Assembly (NCBI GenBank): GCA_003520425.1
Contig: DOUU01000051.1
Span: 32,898 to 41,494 of the forward strand
Direction: 5' to 3'
DNA from: Deltaproteobacteria bacterium
Lineage (GTDB): Bacteria > Myxococcota_A > UBA9160
Length of the DNA stretch: 8,597 bases
Of this stretch, positions 7,076 through 8,597 are shown piece by piece. Each line of letters opens with the position of its first letter. The stretch's first letter is position 1. Below the pieces are notes generated by a model. That model did no database searches, had not been told where the DNA came from, and saw only the letters and a program-made list of their open reading frames with translations. The position numbers were made by a program, and so were the translations under genes.

Positions 7076-7367
7076 CCCGCGACCTCCAATCGCCGATCGA
7101 CCCGACCCTCCTATGGTAGCGACCTGCGGTGCTGAGTTCCTCGGGTCGCCCGATTTCGGGAGGAGAGGCTTGCCTCCGGGCCCCACGCGAGCGGAGTTGA
7201 GCGCCGCCGCTCGGAGGGCGGGGCGCTCGACGGGGCGCTGGTGCGCGCGGCCGCGTATGGCGCGCTGCTCCGAATCTGCGCGTGCCCTGCCTCCTTCCCG
7301 GCGGCGGACCCGGGCTCGTGCAGGGTAGAATCCAGCCAATCCAAAGGCTCACGAGGGGGCCGCTCGG
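7076..7367. promoter_or_regulatory. Divergent promoter region between the FAD gene and the SDR gene
   Basis: A 292-base region with no recognisable gene. Rightward, TAGAAT at 7326-7331 (five of six matches to TATAAT) would start transcription near 7338, about 30 bases before the SDR start. Leftward, TACCAT (7118-7113 on the minus strand, four of six) would start the flavoprotein message about 30 bases before its GTG. Between them lies the short palindrome GAGGCTTGCCTC (7165-7176), a possible operator half-site pair, and a GC-rich inverted repeat GAGCGCC/GGCGCTC (7199-7205 and 7222-7228) that may be due to base composition. Confidence 0.45.
7326..7331 (+). promoter_or_regulatory. Candidate -10 element (TAGAAT) for the SDR-amidohydrolase operon
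   Basis: TAGAAT differs from TATAAT at one position and lies 36 bases before the proposed start codon, leaving room for a leader that includes the AGGGGG ribosome binding site at 7354-7359. The base composition 17 bases upstream offers no recognisable -35 hexamer. Confidence 0.35.
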
Positions 7368-8183
7368 GTGCAGGCGATGGCGCGTTCTCAAGGCCGCTTT
7401 GACGGAAAAGTTGCATTCGTAACCGGCGGGGGGACCGGAATCGGCCTCGCGTGCGCGCAGGCCATTGTGGACGAGGGCGGCAGTGTGATGCTCGCCGGCC
7501 GTCGCGAGGGCGTGTTGCGCGTGGCAGCACAGAAGCTCGGCTCCCGCGCAGCCTGGGTGGTGTGCGACGTCGCGTCCGATGGAGCGGTCGAGCATGCCGT
7601 GTCCGCAGCCGTCGATCAGTTGGGCCCGCTGCGCCTCGCCGTAAACTCAGCGGGCGCCGGCTCGGTGGGGAGCGTGCTCAACGGAACCTCCGACGACTTT
7701 TCGAGGACCATTGATACCAATCTCGTCGGAGCGTTCCGAGCCATGCGCGCCGAGGCGCGCGCGATGAAGGCCGCGGGCGGCGGTAGCATCGTGAATGTGA
7801 GCTCCATCGCCGGGGTGCTGACGCACCGCTGGATGAGCGCGTACTGCGCATCCAAGGCGGGCCTCAACATGCTGACGCGCTGCGCAGCCGACGACCTCGG
7901 GGAGCACGGCATCCGGGTCAATGCCGTGATGCCAAGCTTCGTACCCACGGAGATCTGGTCGGTCATGGTCTCCAGCCCGGAGATTCACGCGGAATACCTG
8001 CGGCGCATCCCGCTCGGGCGGCTGGGCACGGTCGAAGACGTGGCCGCGCTCACTGCCTTTCTGCTTTCCGATGCGTCGGGCTGGATCACAGGTCAGTGCA
8101 TGGGCGTCGATGGCGGCCACACGATCCGCCAAGGTCCCGACATGGTTCCCATCTACCGCCAGTTCCTGCCGGAGGAGCGGTAG
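7368..8183 (+). CDS. Short-chain dehydrogenase/reductase (classical SDR)
   Basis: A 271-residue classical SDR, a cytosolic NAD(P)-dependent oxidoreductase. TGGGTGIG (19-26) binds the cofactor, Asp67 (CDVAS) contacts the adenine ring, NSAG (93-96) stabilises the sheet, and Asn118, Ser145/146 and the YCASK motif (Tyr159, Lys163) form the catalytic tetrad. MPSFVPTEIW (188-197) follows the last core strand, and the C-terminus has the family's GQCMGVDGGHTI (242-253). The second strand ends AGRRE (43-47); basic residues there usually favour NADP(H), but this is inferred. The GTG at 7368 is preferred because AGGGGG lies eight bases upstream; an ATG three codons later (7377) is the alternative. The M20 amidohydrolase starts 25 bases after the stop, so the two are probably one operon. 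Substrate cannot be told; annotations such as 3-oxoacyl-ACP reductase would be over-specific. Confidence 0.93.
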   Translation: MQAMARSQGRFDGKVAFVTGGGTGIGLACAQAIVDEGGSVMLAGRREGVLRVAAQKLGSRAAWVVCDVASDGAVEHAVSAAVDQLGPLRLAVNSAGAGSVGSVLNGTSDDFSRTIDTNLVGAFRAMRAEARAMKAAGGGSIVNVSSIAGVLTHRWMSAYCASKAGLNMLTRCAADDLGEHGIRVNAVMPSFVPTEIWSVMVSSPEIHAEYLRRIPLGRLGTVEDVAALTAFLLSDASGWITGQCMGVDGGHTIRQGPDMVPIYRQFLPEER

Positions 8184-8208
8184 CCGAAGCTGCGGAGGAG
8201 GAAAATCC

Positions 8209-8597
8209 ATGGATCAGGCCGCGCTGAAAAGAGAGGTCTGCTCCTCGGTCGATACCCTTCGTTCCGATCTGCTTCGTATCTCACGGGCGATCCACGCGCG
8301 ACCCGAGTTGGCGTTCGAGGAGCGCGAGGCAGCGGCGCTCCTGTGCGGCACGCTCGAAGGCGCGGGCCTGCCGGTGACGCGGGGCGCGTACGGCCTTGAA
8401 ACCGCGTTCGAGAGCGAGTTCGGCCGGGCCGCTCGCGGCGGGGCGTGCGTCGCGCTACTCGCGGAGTACGATGCGCTGCCGGACATCGGCCACGCGTGCG
8501 GTCACAACCTGATTTGCATGGCGAGCGTCGGGGCGGCCGTCGCCGTGCACCGCGTGATCCCGAGCCTGCCCGGCACGCTCACCGTGCTCGGGACGCC
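8209..8597 (+). CDS. M20-family amidohydrolase/peptidase, N-terminal part
   Basis: The frame is open from ATG 8209 to the window edge, giving 129 complete codons of a protein normally near 400 residues. It is truncated by the window, not by mutation. The start has an excellent ribosome binding site, GGAGGAGG, seven bases upstream. Residues 28-40 (AIHARPELAFEER) are the typical N-terminal helix region. LAEYDALPDIGHACGHNLI (84-102) is the hallmark of the M20D aminoacylase/AbgB/PM20D2 group, with Cys97 and His99 as expected metal ligands and Asp88 in the upstream EYDALP. Family enzymes hydrolyse N-acyl amino acids, p-aminobenzoyl-glutamate or similar amides in the cytosol. EYDALPxIGHACGHN fits the AbgB/PM20D2 side better than hippurate hydrolases, whose motif usually reads D(M/A)DALP and HACGHD. 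It follows the SDR gene by 25 bases. Confidence 0.92.
   Translation, partial: MDQAALKREVCSSVDTLRSDLLRISRAIHARPELAFEEREAAALLCGTLEGAGLPVTRGAYGLETAFESEFGRAARGGACVALLAEYDALPDIGHACGHNLICMASVGAAVAVHRVIPSLPGTLTVLGT

Noticed and set aside
7199..7228. GC-rich stem (GAGCGCC/GGCGCTC) as a terminator or RNA structure.
   Set aside because: Seven pairs with a 16-base loop and no T-run in a very GC-rich stretch is expected by chance, and no gene ends nearby.
7076..7339. An 88-codon N-terminal extension of the FAD gene.
   Set aside because: GTG at 7075 has GGAGG at good spacing and begins right at the Rossmann strand; the extension is low-complexity and occupies the divergent promoter region.
8214..8486. 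A 90-codon minus-strand frame near the window end.
   Set aside because: It is antisense to the M20 amidohydrolase gene, which has a strong ribosome binding site and the EYDALPDIGHACGHN signature.

Overview
This is a GC-rich chromosomal window with ordinary bacterial gene packing: eight genes, short intergenic gaps, and several TTG/GTG starts. I see no rRNA, tRNA, CRISPR array, insertion sequence, phage gene or attachment site. The gene mix fits a Gram-negative, high-GC bacterium: a K+-independent type proton pyrophosphatase, an acyl-ACP-desaturase-like diiron protein and a small lipoprotein. A myxobacterial/deltaproteobacterial or uncultured environmental lineage is possible, but this cannot be fixed from the sequence alone.

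Layout. (1) 75-992 (+): a ferritin-like diiron protein related to acyl-ACP desaturases. (2) 2556-4604 (-), then 1206-2546 (-): a two-gene operon of a membrane-bound proton-pumping pyrophosphatase (hppA) followed after 9 bases by an APC-family amino-acid permease. It converges on gene 1 across a 213-base gap. (3) 4822-5325 (+): a DUF2007-type protein with a C-terminal four-cysteine zinc ribbon, divergent from hppA. (4) 5591-7075 (-), then 5322-5588 (-): an FAD-dependent monooxygenase/oxidoreductase, then a small cysteine-containing lipoprotein whose stop codon overlaps the stop of the DUF2007 gene. (5) 7368-8183 (+), then 8209 to the window end (+): a short-chain dehydrogenase, then an M20-family amidohydrolase cut by the window edge. 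This pair is divergent from the flavoprotein operon.

How the genes may work together. hppA and the permease form a plausible bioenergetic unit, in which PPi hydrolysis builds proton-motive force and an amino-acid transporter could use it. The FAD oxidoreductase, SDR and M20 amidohydrolase are three redox/hydrolytic enzymes around one divergent promoter region. They could belong to one catabolic or tailoring pathway, but no substrate can be read from the sequence. Two genes that lack a Shine-Dalgarno (the diiron protein and the DUF2007 protein) have a -10-like hexamer directly before the ATG, which suggests leaderless transcripts. The other genes mostly have clear ribosome binding sites.

I found no clearly novel multi-gene system. 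The most useful leads are the diiron protein, the small lipoprotein, the hppA promoter inverted repeat and the possible leaderless promoters.
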